Shown here in pieces: positions 10,427 through 17,311 of a stretch of DNA of 64,000 nt. Numbering within the stretch: position 1 is the stretch's first letter; each line of letters starts with the position of its first letter. The DNA comes from Paenibacillus sp. MSJ-34 (GTDB taxonomy: Bacteria; Bacillota; Bacilli; Paenibacillales; Paenibacillaceae). The translations under genes were made by a program, and so were the position numbers. The stretch is taken from the NCBI RefSeq assembly GCF_018918005.1, contig NZ_JAHLPR010000006.1:1-64000 (forward strand). The letters are read 5' to 3'. Under the pieces are notes generated by a model. It made no database searches. It was not told the origin of the DNA and saw only the letters and a program-made list of their open reading frames with translations.

Positions 10427-11911
10427 ATGAACTTCATTATAGAAAAGGAAAGAAGCGTGCCGGTCATTGCCGAGCCGGACGTATTGGTTGTTGGGGGAGG
10501 TCCCGCCGGCATCGGAGCGGCCGTGGCTGCCGCCCGCAGCGGAGCCAGCACGCTGCTGATCGAGCGCTACGGCTTCCTGGGCGGCAATTTGACGATTGCG
10601 ATGGTCAATCCGATGTTCACCTTCCATGATGTGAACGGCAAGCAAGTCATTCGCGGCATCGCCGGCGAGGTTGTCGACCGGCTGATCGACATTACCGCTT
10701 CTCCGGGCCATGTGACGGATCTTACGTTCGACAACGCGTCGATGACGCCGTTCGATCCCGAAGGCATGAAATTGCTGCTGTTCGATATGGTAGAGGAGGC
10801 CGGCGTCAAGCTGATGCTGCATACGATCGTAGCGGATGCTGTGAAGGAAGACGGGAACGTGAAGGCGGTCGTCGTCGAGAGCAAGTCGGGACGCCAAGCG
10901 ATCGTGCCGAAGATCGTCATCGATTGTTCGGCGGACGCGGATATTGTTGCCCGAATTGGAGCGCCGTTCGTTAAAGGGCGCGAGTCGGACGGAGCAATGC
11001 AGCCGGTAACGCTGTTCTACCGGATCGGAGGCATTGACTTCCCGACACTGCGCCAATGGATGAAAGATAACCGCGATCTGCTTAAAGATTCGCCTACCGA
11101 CGAGGAGATCGACGGAAGCGAAGCGCTTGCTTTCCTCGGCATGAAGGATCTGATCAAGAAGGCGATGGACGATGGCGAATGGCCGGCGGACGCGGCGCCG
11201 CGCATATTAATGTATCAATTGCCGCGGGAAGGGCAGATCGCCGTGAACTGCACTAGGCTGCAAGGAATAGACGGCACGAGTGTGGTAGATTTGACGCGTG
11301 CCGAACGGATCACCCGGCGACAAGCTTGGCAAATCCATCAATTTATGCAGAAACGCATCGGGGGCTTCGAACGGTCCTATGTGCTCGATACCGGCGTTCA
11401 AGTCGGCGTGAGGGAAACCCGGCATATCGTGGGCGATTACACGATGACGGAGGACGATGTCCTCGCCAGCCGCGCCTTCCCGGACGGGATCGCCTGCGGA
11501 ACGTTCGCGATCGACATTCATCCGCCGGAAGGAGAACAGCAAGTATTCACCGGCTCGGGCAAGGCGGTATATGAAATTCCTTACCGCAGCCTGCTTCCGC
11601 AAGGTGTTGACAACTTGCTCGTAGCCGGGCGCTGCATCTCGGCAACGCATGCCGCTTTCGGCTCCGTGCGCGTCATGGCTACCGCGATGGGCATTGGACA
11701 AGGCGCCGGCACGGCAGCTGCGATTGCGGCGCAGAGAGGCATCGCCACTCGTCGAGTAGACGTATCGGAAGTGCGCAAATCGCTGCTCGCGCAAGGGCAA
11801 TATTTGCTTGGCACGGATGCCGAGGAAATGATCGACGATAAGCTGAAGCTGACCAAGTGCGGAGGCTCGGGATCGACGGCCAGCCATCATAACCCATTCG
11901 CGTCGCAATAA
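10427..11911 (+). CDS. FAD-dependent oxidoreductase
   Basis: Flavoprotein of about 494 residues of the FAD-dependent oxidoreductase family often found beside glycoside hydrolases. The dinucleotide-binding motif is [21 protein letters not shown], followed by [11 protein letters not shown]. The middle contains [18 protein letters not shown], and the C-terminal FAD motif is [37 protein letters not shown]. The ATG at 10427 follows AGAGGAGA. It is last in the sugar operon and is closed by a terminator. The substrate is unknown; related proteins are poorly characterised. There is no signal peptide. Confidence 0.85.
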   Translation: MNFIIEKERSVPVIAEPDVLVVGGGPAGIGAAVAAARSGASTLLIERYGFLGGNLTIAMVNPMFTFHDVNGKQVIRGIAGEVVDRLIDITASPGHVTDLTFDNASMTPFDPEGMKLLLFDMVEEAGVKLMLHTIVADAVKEDGNVKAVVVESKSGRQAIVPKIVIDCSADADIVARIGAPFVKGRESDGAMQPVTLFYRIGGIDFPTLRQWMKDNRDLLKDSPTDEEIDGSEALAFLGMKDLIKKAMDDGEWPADAAPRILMYQLPREGQIAVNCTRLQGIDGTSVVDLTRAERITRRQAWQIHQFMQKRIGGFERSYVLDTGVQVGVRETRHIVGDYTMTEDDVLASRAFPDGIACGTFAIDIHPPEGEQQVFTGSGKAVYEIPYRSLLPQGVDNLLVAGRCISATHAAFGSVRVMATAMGIGQGAGTAAAIAAQRGIATRRVDVSEVRKSLLAQGQYLLGTDAEEMIDDKLKLTKCGGSGSTASHHNPFASQ

Positions 11912-11921
11912 AGAAACTAAT

Positions 11922-11963
11922 CTACTCCGTGAAGCAGCCGGCTGCACGGAGTAGTTCATTTTT
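11922..11963 (+). terminator. intrinsic terminator of the arabinoside operon
   Basis: CTACTCCGTG (11922-11931) and CACGGAGTAG (11945-11954) form a perfect 10-bp stem followed by TTCATTTTT. Confidence 0.88.
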
Positions 11964-12063
11964 GTTCATTTTCAGGGTAAGCCACAGCCCGAAGGAGTCC
12001 TGAGCCATACTTAAGACGATTCAGCCAATTGCAACAACTTTTCGCGTCACCGTTTATGCAACA

Positions 12064-12399
12064 CTACTGATCTGATTCGTCGTCGTTTTCAACGAAATTT
12101 GCAAGGGCGTTCATCTTATTGTCCCAAAAACGTTCATAATAAGAGAGCCATTGTTTCAACTCATGAAGAGGCTCCAGTTGCAATTTGTATCGGGTTTCAC
12201 GGCCGACTTTTCTCACTTTGACAAGTCCTGCTTCCGCCAATATGTGTAAATGTTTGGAGACGGCCGTTCGGCTCATCGGGAAATGTCTGCTGATGGCCGT
12301 GACCGGCATCTCTTGATCGATCAGCAATTGAAGCAGGCGGCGGCGGGTCGGATCGGCGATAGCTTGAAAAACGTCATGTTTCGGAGACGCAGCTGCCAT
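12064..12399 (-). CDS. ArsR-family regulator (SRPBCC/efflux-associated type)
   Basis: Winged-helix repressor of 111 residues: ASPKHDVFQAIADPTRRRLLQLL, recognition helix SRTAVSKHLHILAEAGLV, wing KVGRETRYKL. The C-terminal ELKQWLSYYERFWDNKM is typical of ArsR proteins paired with SRPBCC genes. There is no metal-binding Cys motif, so metal sensing is unlikely. The ATG at 12399 is preceded by TTGAGGG and lies one base after the stop of the SRPBCC remnant, so the two are coupled. It is a paralogue of the regulator at 14197-14538 (same DVFQAI.DPTRR and WLSYYE/WLSFYE signatures). Confidence 0.88.
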   Translation of the reverse strand: MAAASPKHDVFQAIADPTRRRLLQLLIDQEMPVTAISRHFPMSRTAVSKHLHILAEAGLVKVRKVGRETRYKLQLEPLHELKQWLSYYERFWDNKMNALANFVENDDESDQ

Positions 12400-12400
12400 A

Positions 12401-12547
12401 TTAACCCTCAACATATTTGCCGAGCGACTGTCCGTGCCTTGCCCAGCCTTGACCCATATTGTTGCGAACCGGAGAATGAGGCGCCCAAGCATTGAAAATA
12501 AATGTACGCCGGATATCCGGCAGTAAACTTTGGGTTTTATTTTCCAT
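12401..12547 (-). pseudogene. internally deleted SRPBCC (AHSA1-like) gene remnant
   Basis: A 48-codon open frame with a good ribosome site (AGGAGG eleven bases upstream). It begins MENKTQSLLPDIRRTFIFNA, matching the start of the full SRPBCC gene at 15078-15500 (NTSDLLPDIRHTFELDA). It ends NNMGQGWARHGQSLGKYVEG, which resembles the C-terminal helix of SRPBCC proteins. About 90 central residues are missing. The first and last parts remain in frame and the stop abuts the ArsR start, so the remnant may still serve as a leader coupling translation of the regulator. No function of its own is expected. Confidence 0.7.
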
Positions 12548-12654
12548 CCTTGCTGCATCCTCCTTTAGAATAGCAGTGCATCATGAATCCAATTGGTTTC
12601 ACAATGGATTGTAAAACTCCTGTCGGTTTATGTCAAGGATGACGGAACAACCCT

Positions 12655-14180
12655 TTAATTGTAGGAATGGGTATGATTCTCTTCCTTTGCGGCATCCAAC
12701 TTCTCTTTGCCCATCATCAAGATGAACACTAAGGTCAATGCCGCAGGAATCAACGCCCATAGAAACGTTTGAGAAATGGAACTTGACAGAGCGATCGTGA
12801 CTTTTTCCAACGCAGGCTCTGGTATGGCAGCACGGGTGACCGGTGATAGTATGGTGTGCGGATCTTTAAAGCTAAGATCAGTCGAGATTTGGCCTTGCCC
12901 GGAAAAATCCTCTGCAAGTTTGTGAGAAAACACGTTTCTTTGAATCACTCCAAACACGGTAATGCCGACGGTCATTCCGAGCGAACGAAGAAAAGAGTTG
13001 GTCGAAGTTGCAGAGCCGCGTTGATGACTTTCGAAATGATGGATAGCAGCCATACCGAGCACGGAAAACGAAGCTCCCGTTCCAAGACCGACAATCGTCA
13101 TGTACAAAAAGATTTGCCACTGGGACGTATCTTGCGACAACGTACTAAGCATGAGCATCCCAGCAATAAAGATAACTGCTGAAATGATCATGACAGTGCG
13201 ATAACTGAGCTTGGTCGAAAGTTGGCCGCCAAGCGCTGCTGTCACGGAAGTCCCGAGCATCATTGGCAATAGCAGCAAGCCCGAGTTGATGGCGGAACCT
13301 CCCGTGACGCCTTGAATAAAGATTGGAATATACAACGTTGCCACCATAAAAGTGGCACCGTAGAACATTCCTGCGAGGTTGCTGGCAGTAAACAGCCGCC
13401 TTTTAAACATTTCGAAAGAAATGATCGGGTCGACAGCCTTTGCTTCTGCTATAATGAAAACGAATAGTAATACAGCGAATGAAGCAATTAAAGCGATGAT
13501 GACACCGGAGTTCCAGTCGTACTGTTGACCTCCAAGCTCCAGCGCGAACATGAGACTAACAATGGCACCTACTAATGTGATGGCTCCAAGCCAATCGATG
13601 TTCTGCTTCTTATGTTGGGACGATTCCCGATAAAATAGAACAATCAAAAGTAAAACGGCAATTCCCAGCGGTATATTGATATAGAATGCCCAGCGCCAAC
13701 CGAAATTCTCTGTTATGTAGGCTCCAAGAAGCGGCCCGAGAATACTGGAGAGGCCAAAAACGATCCCGAACACTCCGCTCACTTTCCCGCGCTGGTGGGC
13801 CGGAAACACATCCCAGACGATCGTGAAGGCAATCGGCATGATGGCGCTGGCCCCAACTCCCTGAATAGCCCGGTACAAGCTTAATTGAACTATACTCTGC
13901 GCAGTTCCGCATAAAATGGAGCCGACGATGAACAAGGCAATTCCAAGTATGAAAAAGCGTTTTCGGCCATACATATCGGATAATTTTCCGAAAACAGGCA
14001 TACCTGCCATCTCCATAGCCAAATAAGCGGAGGAGACCCAAACAAATTTATCGACCCCCCTAATTCTGACACGATTGTCCCCATTGCAGTAGCTACAATC
14101 GTATTATCCAACGATGCGATAAATACGCCGAGGAGCAATGCGATCATAACAGGTAATAGTTTCGTTCCGTTATTCGACAT
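12655..14180 (-). pseudogene. MFS multidrug efflux pump (DHA2/EmrB type), frameshifted in a G-run
   Basis: Drug:proton antiporter of about 510 residues, with the multi-spanning layout of EmrB/QacA-type pumps. The N-terminus (MIALLLGVFIASLDNTIVATAMGTIVSELGG, motif D1) is in one frame. From VSSAYLAMEMAGMPVFGKLSDMYGRKRFF (motif A) to the end it is in another. The break lies in a run of six C at 14055-14060 on the + strand; seven would restore ELGG-VDKFVWVSSAYLAME. The remainder, including LYRAIQGVGASAIMPIAFTIV, is intact. The ATG at 14180 is favoured, downstream of AAGGAA. The ArsR gene upstream probably controls it. One-base loss in a homopolymer may be an assembly error, a real mutation or a phase-variable switch. 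Confidence 0.82.
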
Positions 14181-14196
14181 ACCTGAACTCACTTCC

Positions 14197-14538
14197 TTAC
14201 TTTTCGTTATGCGAATCTTGTTTTAATGTTTCAATACAACGCAACAGATTCGCCATATTGCGATTCCAAAATTGCTCGTAAAAGGAGAGCCACCGTCTCA
14301 GTTCGAGGAGTGGCTCCGGCTGTAGATAGTAAAAGGTATGACGCCCCTTTTTCTGCGCTTTGACAAGACCTGCATCCAATAAAATATGAAGATGCTTAGT
14401 GACGGCCGTGCGACTTATCGGAAAGTGACCGCATATTTCATTTACAGCTTTCTCCGTATCGAATAGCAGTTCCAATATCTTGCGACGGGTAGGATCGGAG
14501 ATGGCTTGAAATACATCCTGCTTTGGCGAACTAATCAT
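14197..14538 (-). CDS. ArsR-family regulator of the efflux pump
   Basis: Winged-helix repressor of 113 residues: SSPKQDVFQAISDPTRRKILELLF, recognition helix SRTAVTKHLHILLDAGLV, wing QKKGRHTFYYLQPEP, then LRRWLSFYEQFWNRNM. It has no metal-ligand cysteine cluster. It is transcribed just ahead of the MFS gene, only a few bases before its start, which argues for a regulator-efflux operon. It is a paralogue of 12064-12399, so the block 12.06-15.5 kb may have arisen by duplication of an arsR-SRPBCC pair. The 16-bp inverted repeat just upstream is a candidate operator. Confidence 0.88.
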   Translation of the reverse strand: MISSPKQDVFQAISDPTRRKILELLFDTEKAVNEICGHFPISRTAVTKHLHILLDAGLVKAQKKGRHTFYYLQPEPLLELRRWLSFYEQFWNRNMANLLRCIETLKQDSHNEK

Positions 14539-14589
14539 TAGGCATCGTCAGGCAAAAGCCAATGACCCAAAATAGCATTTGAATTCCCC

Positions 14590-14635
14590 CTTTCACCCAA
14601 AAATGGAACTATTTTGTTTCATTTTTGGGTGAAAG
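14590..14635. promoter_or_regulatory. 16-bp perfect inverted repeat, candidate ArsR operator
   Basis: CTTTCACCCAAAAATG (14590-14605) and CATTTTTGGGTGAAAG (14620-14635) are perfect complements around a 14-base spacer. It lies between the ArsR start (14538, minus strand) and the stop of the DUF3052-like gene. No T-run follows on either strand, so an operator is more likely than a terminator. Confidence 0.55.
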
Positions 14636-14660
14636 AAGCTGCAATAACTTAGACAGCAAG

Positions 14661-15035
14661 CTATTTCTTAAATTTGTCCTGATGGCGAAACCTTAATGCG
14701 GACCAAGTTTCGTCAATCGAAATATTACTTACCAGACGATACTCGGTTGTGCTTTCGATCATTTTCCATACAATATCCCGGTTGATATCGCTCTTCATTT
14801 TTGAAGTCTGTTTGGGATAGCTAATCCAAAATAGCGCTTCTTCGTTTAGTGTTGGAATGATTTTTGGCAGCCATTCATTTACTTCTTGTGCATTCAAAGC
14901 AAACAGTTGAACAAAATCGAATTTTCCCTGCAGCTCTTGCTCGGTTTCAATGCCGTGTGCATATCCGCCCGGAGCGTTGATTACGATCGCTCTACCTTGT
15001 TTATAACGAAGTTTTTTAAGTACTGCGCTATCCAT
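14661..15035 (-). CDS. DUF3052-like protein
   Basis: Small cytoplasmic protein of 124 residues of unknown function. The N-terminal VLKKLRYKQGRAIVINAPGGY and the C-terminal SDINRDIVWKMIESTTEYRLVSNISIDETWSALRFRH match the pattern of DUF3052 proteins, often found beside SRPBCC genes. The ATG at 15035 is preceded by AAGGAGAG; an earlier ATG at 15050 has no ribosome site. It follows the SRPBCC gene by about 40 bases, so they are probably one transcript. No catalytic motif is apparent. Confidence 0.7.
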   Translation of the reverse strand: MDSAVLKKLRYKQGRAIVINAPGGYAHGIETEQELQGKFDFVQLFALNAQEVNEWLPKIIPTLNEEALFWISYPKQTSKMKSDINRDIVWKMIESTTEYRLVSNISIDETWSALRFRHQDKFKK

Positions 15036-15077
15036 TTTACTCTCCTTCATCAGAATGCCTTGAGAATTATCAGCCGT

Positions 15078-15500
15078 TTATGCCTTAATTAACGTCTTCA
15101 GTTGCTCAACGTTTTTGACCCAGCCCTCATCCATAATTCCACGGAACATGGAACTCGGCTGAGACCAACCGGAATGCACGAGGGTGAACTGCGTTTTTCC
15201 GTCCTTTTCGTTTAATACAAAAGATACATGGTGATTCATATTCATGGCGGACCAACTAAACGAGATGCGGTTTGGAGGATCGAGTTCGGTCAGTTTGCAT
15301 TGAATGACGCCATCCCAATCCCCCATAGGTTGGGAGCGGAAATTGAACGTATGTCCCAGTGTAAGTTGAAGGTCGTTGAGCATAAGCCATTGGGCCAAAA
15401 TTTCCGATGTAGTGACAGCCTGCCATACCGTTAGAATGGAAGCGTCTAACTCGAACGTGTGCCGGATGTCCGGCAAAAGATCTGAAGTGTTACTTTGCAT
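15078..15500 (-). CDS. SRPBCC (AHSA1/START-like) domain protein
   Basis: Single-domain helix-grip protein of about 140 residues with a hydrophobic cavity, probably binding a small lipophilic ligand. Signatures are LLPDIRHTFELDASILTVWQAVTTSEILAQWLM, F-x-Y/W type strands (ISFSWSAMNMNHHVSFVL), FTLVHSGW and the C-terminal GWVKNVEQLKTLI. The ATG at 15500 lies eight bases after GGAGG. Proteins of this kind are commonly co-encoded with ArsR repressors, as here. It is the intact paralogue of the remnant at 12401-12547. Confidence 0.85.
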   Translation of the reverse strand: MQSNTSDLLPDIRHTFELDASILTVWQAVTTSEILAQWLMLNDLQLTLGHTFNFRSQPMGDWDGVIQCKLTELDPPNRISFSWSAMNMNHHVSFVLNEKDGKTQFTLVHSGWSQPSSMFRGIMDEGWVKNVEQLKTLIKA

Positions 15501-15739
15501 ATTCATTACCTCCATTTGTAATTTGCGAAACCATATGGTTTCGTGTCAAGCTTTTAATTTGTTATGAAATAGAGTTCGTTGACTCGAAACGGGAATGGGA
15601 TCAAGTTCTTGACATCGGCCAATATTCCAATGGTTGCTTGTCGACGTCCAGGAATCCGGAACAAAGCCATTACAAAATTATCCTTTACTCAGTCGCATAT
15701 TATGAGATAATCATGATAAATAAGGGCGGGAGGGATACG

Positions 15740-16210
15740 ATGAAACATTACCTTTTCAATCAGCTTCGTTTTGTTCGGAACAATACGATGCGGCAAGCAG
15801 CGGAAATCGGAGACGAGCAATCGGCGATCGTACCGGTAGGCTTCAATAATAATATTAAGTGGAATCTAGGGCATATTTATGTCGCGCAAGAAAAGTTCGC
15901 TTTTATTCTCACCGGGGAGACATCGAATATGCCGGACCATTATCCTGGGTTGTTCGGTCCTGGGACGAAACCGGGCGATTGGGACGACGGCGTCCCGCCG
16001 ATGCGCGAGTTAATGCAATTGCTCGAGAGTCAGACGGACAGAATAGAGCAAGCATTGGAAATGCGCCTGAAGGATCAAATCGAGCAGCCGTACACAACTT
16101 CCACAGGGCTTACCTTATCGACGGTAGAAGAATTGTTGAGTTTTTGCCTGTATCATGAGGGGATGCACTTCGATGCGATCAAAACAATGAAGCGACTCAT
16201 CCGAATTTAA
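15740..16210 (+). CDS. DinB-family metal-dependent protein
   Basis: Four-helix-bundle protein of 156 residues of the DinB/YfiT superfamily. The three metal-binding histidines are visible: the first in WNLGHIYVAQEKF, the other two in YHEGMHFDAIKTM near the C-terminus. Such proteins are often thiol-dependent S-transferases or damage-inducible proteins of unknown role. The ATG at 15740 follows GGGAGGG; upstream in-frame codons lack a ribosome site. It lies just before csoR but has its own start region. The precise reaction is unknown. Confidence 0.85.
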   Translation: MKHYLFNQLRFVRNNTMRQAAEIGDEQSAIVPVGFNNNIKWNLGHIYVAQEKFAFILTGETSNMPDHYPGLFGPGTKPGDWDDGVPPMRELMQLLESQTDRIEQALEMRLKDQIEQPYTTSTGLTLSTVEELLSFCLYHEGMHFDAIKTMKRLIRI

Positions 16211-16219
16211 TCGGTCCAA

Positions 16220-16249
16220 TTGATATAGGGGTGAGGGGTATGTTATAAT
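16220..16249 (+). promoter_or_regulatory. csoR promoter with CsoR box
   Basis: The -35 is TTGATA (16220-16225) and the -10 is TATAAT (16244-16249), 18 bases apart. Between them lies ATAGGGGTGAGGGGTAT (16225-16241), a G-tract with the 17-bp layout of the two boxes at the copZ promoter. Binding of apo-CsoR here would block polymerase, so csoR represses itself. Confidence 0.85.
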
Positions 16250-16274
16250 ACGATTTAAGAAGGAGGCGATAAGG

Positions 16275-16625
16275 ATGAGCGTGAATACGGAATTAACGGA
16301 TCAAACCATGGATTTGGAAGCGGATTGCTGCTCGCACGGAGAGACGGAGCGCAAGAGCCATCATTCCGACAAAGTGAAAAGCAGCCTAATCAATCGCTTG
16401 AACCGGATCGAAGGCCAAATTCGCGGCATTAAAGGCTTAATTGAAAAAGACACCTATTGCGACGATGTATTGAATCAAATCGCCTCCGTTCAATCGGCCC
16501 TCAACGGCGTCGGTAAGCTTTTGCTGGAGCATCATATGAAAAGCTGCGTCATTGAACGGATTCAGGAAGGCGATGATGAAGTATTGACCGAACTGATGAC
16601 AACGATCAATAAGTTAATGAGATAA
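16275..16625 (+). CDS. csoR: copper-sensing repressor CsoR
   Basis: All-helical copper(I)-sensing repressor of 116 residues that releases DNA when Cu(I) binds. The family ligands C-H-C are seen as Cys in EKDTYCDDVL, then His and Cys in LLLEHHMKSCVIE. The N-terminal helix SSLINRLNRIEGQIRGIKGLIE is diagnostic. The N-terminus is longer than usual and carries extra Cys and His residues (ADCCSHGE, KSHHSD), which might bind additional copper. The ribosome site AAGGAGG is eight bases before the ATG. It sits upstream of copZ-copA, whose promoter carries matching boxes. Confidence 0.95.
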   Translation: MSVNTELTDQTMDLEADCCSHGETERKSHHSDKVKSSLINRLNRIEGQIRGIKGLIEKDTYCDDVLNQIASVQSALNGVGKLLLEHHMKSCVIERIQEGDDEVLTELMTTINKLMR

Positions 16626-16640
16626 AAGGAATTCCTGTCT

Positions 16641-16672
16641 GAAGCAGCGATTATGCTGCTTCAATGCTTTTT
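16641..16672 (+). terminator. csoR terminator
   Basis: GAAGCAGC (16641-16648) and GCTGCTTC (16655-16662) pair, followed by a T-rich tail. A similar hairpin (GAAGCAGC...GCTGCTT, then CTTTTT, about 16911-16937) lies beyond the palindrome array, so the array is flanked by two related hairpins. Confidence 0.85.
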
Positions 16673-16702
16673 AAGGAACATTATTGCCTACAAGCGGGAT
16701 TC

Positions 16703-16890
16703 ATGTTGTACGATTTACAACATTTCATCTTCTCACCGTGCTATAAAAGGTGCCATGTTGTACTTTCTACAACATTATGGTGCCGATCGTCGTCAGTTTG
16801 GCCTTGATATTGCGTTTTTGTTGTAGATTGTGCAACATAACGTCCCAATCAAGCCCTTACCCTCTTTCCATGTTGTATTCCATACAACTT
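16703..16890. repeat. four-palindrome array A
   Basis: Four 21-bp units of the form ATGTTGTA-N5-TACAACAT at 16703-16723, 16755-16775, 16818-16838 (TTGTTGTA/TGCAACAT) and 16870-16890 (ATGTTGTA/TACAACTT). Unit centres are 52, 63 and 52 bp apart, so the array is symmetric and all units lie roughly on one face of the helix (about 5, 6 and 5 turns). Intervening sequences are unique, 31, 42 and 31 bases long. It occupies the csoR-copZ gap, upstream of the copper promoter. Array B at 63293-63479 has the same palindrome and spacing. No ORF lies here. Function unknown. Confidence 0.85.
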
Positions 16891-16948
16891 GCGGGGAGCC
16901 AATCAACCTGAAGCAGCATGAATGGCTGCTTTTCTTTTTCCTCATAAT

Positions 16949-17009
16949 ATAGGGTGCGGAGGTATTGTAAAAAAAACACTTGACTCAATATAGGGTAGGG
17001 GGGTATACT
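16949..17009 (+). promoter_or_regulatory. copper operon promoter with two CsoR boxes
   Basis: The -35 is TTGACT (16980-16985) and the -10 is TATACT (17004-17009). Box 2, ATAGGGTAGGGGGGTAT (16990-17006), covers the spacer and -10. Box 1, ATAGGGTGCGGAGGTAT (16949-16965), lies 41 bp upstream, about four helical turns. Both match the box in the csoR promoter, giving tight copper-responsive repression of copZ-copA. Confidence 0.85.
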
Positions 17010-17081
17010 AAGAAACAAGAACGACAGAAATGGCAACAATACAAAAAAAGAAACGAGATTCTACTTAAGGAGATGATTGTA

Positions 17082-17282
17082 ATGAAAAACATGACATTGC
17101 AAGTGGAAGGCATGAGCTGCCAGCATTGCGTCAATTCGATCGAAGGAGCGCTTGCGGAAATCGGAGCGACCGGAAAAGTGCATTTGGACAACAACACGGT
17201 GGACGTAACGTATGACGAAAGCCGGATTACATTGGAACGTATTAAGGAAACGATTGAAGAGCAAGGATACGACGTTTTGTAA
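17082..17282 (+). CDS. copZ: copper chaperone CopZ
   Basis: Cytosolic Cu(I) chaperone of 66 residues with one heavy-metal-associated domain and the CxxC site in VEGMSCQHCVNSIEGAL. It hands copper to the two N-terminal domains of CopA. The ATG at 17082 has AAGGAGATGATTGTA before it; longer in-frame starts would overlap the promoter. It is first gene of the CsoR-regulated operon, 29 bases ahead of copA. Length is normal for the family (66-69). Confidence 0.95.
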   Translation: MKNMTLQVEGMSCQHCVNSIEGALAEIGATGKVHLDNNTVDVTYDESRITLERIKETIEEQGYDVL

Positions 17283-17311
17283 TATAGACGAACGCGGAAG
17301 GAGTGGACATC

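Noticed and set aside
12064..12558. Longer ArsR reading starting at 12558
   Set aside because: The ATG sits directly on AGGAGG with no spacing, and the added residues are a different frame of the SRPBCC remnant. The start at 12399 is better.
16703..16890. CRISPR array (regular palindromic repeats with ~31-base spacers)
   Set aside because: Only four units, repeats 21 bp and imperfect, middle spacer 42 bases, the order is mirror-symmetric and no cas genes lie nearby. The same layout recurs at other sites with other repeat sequences.
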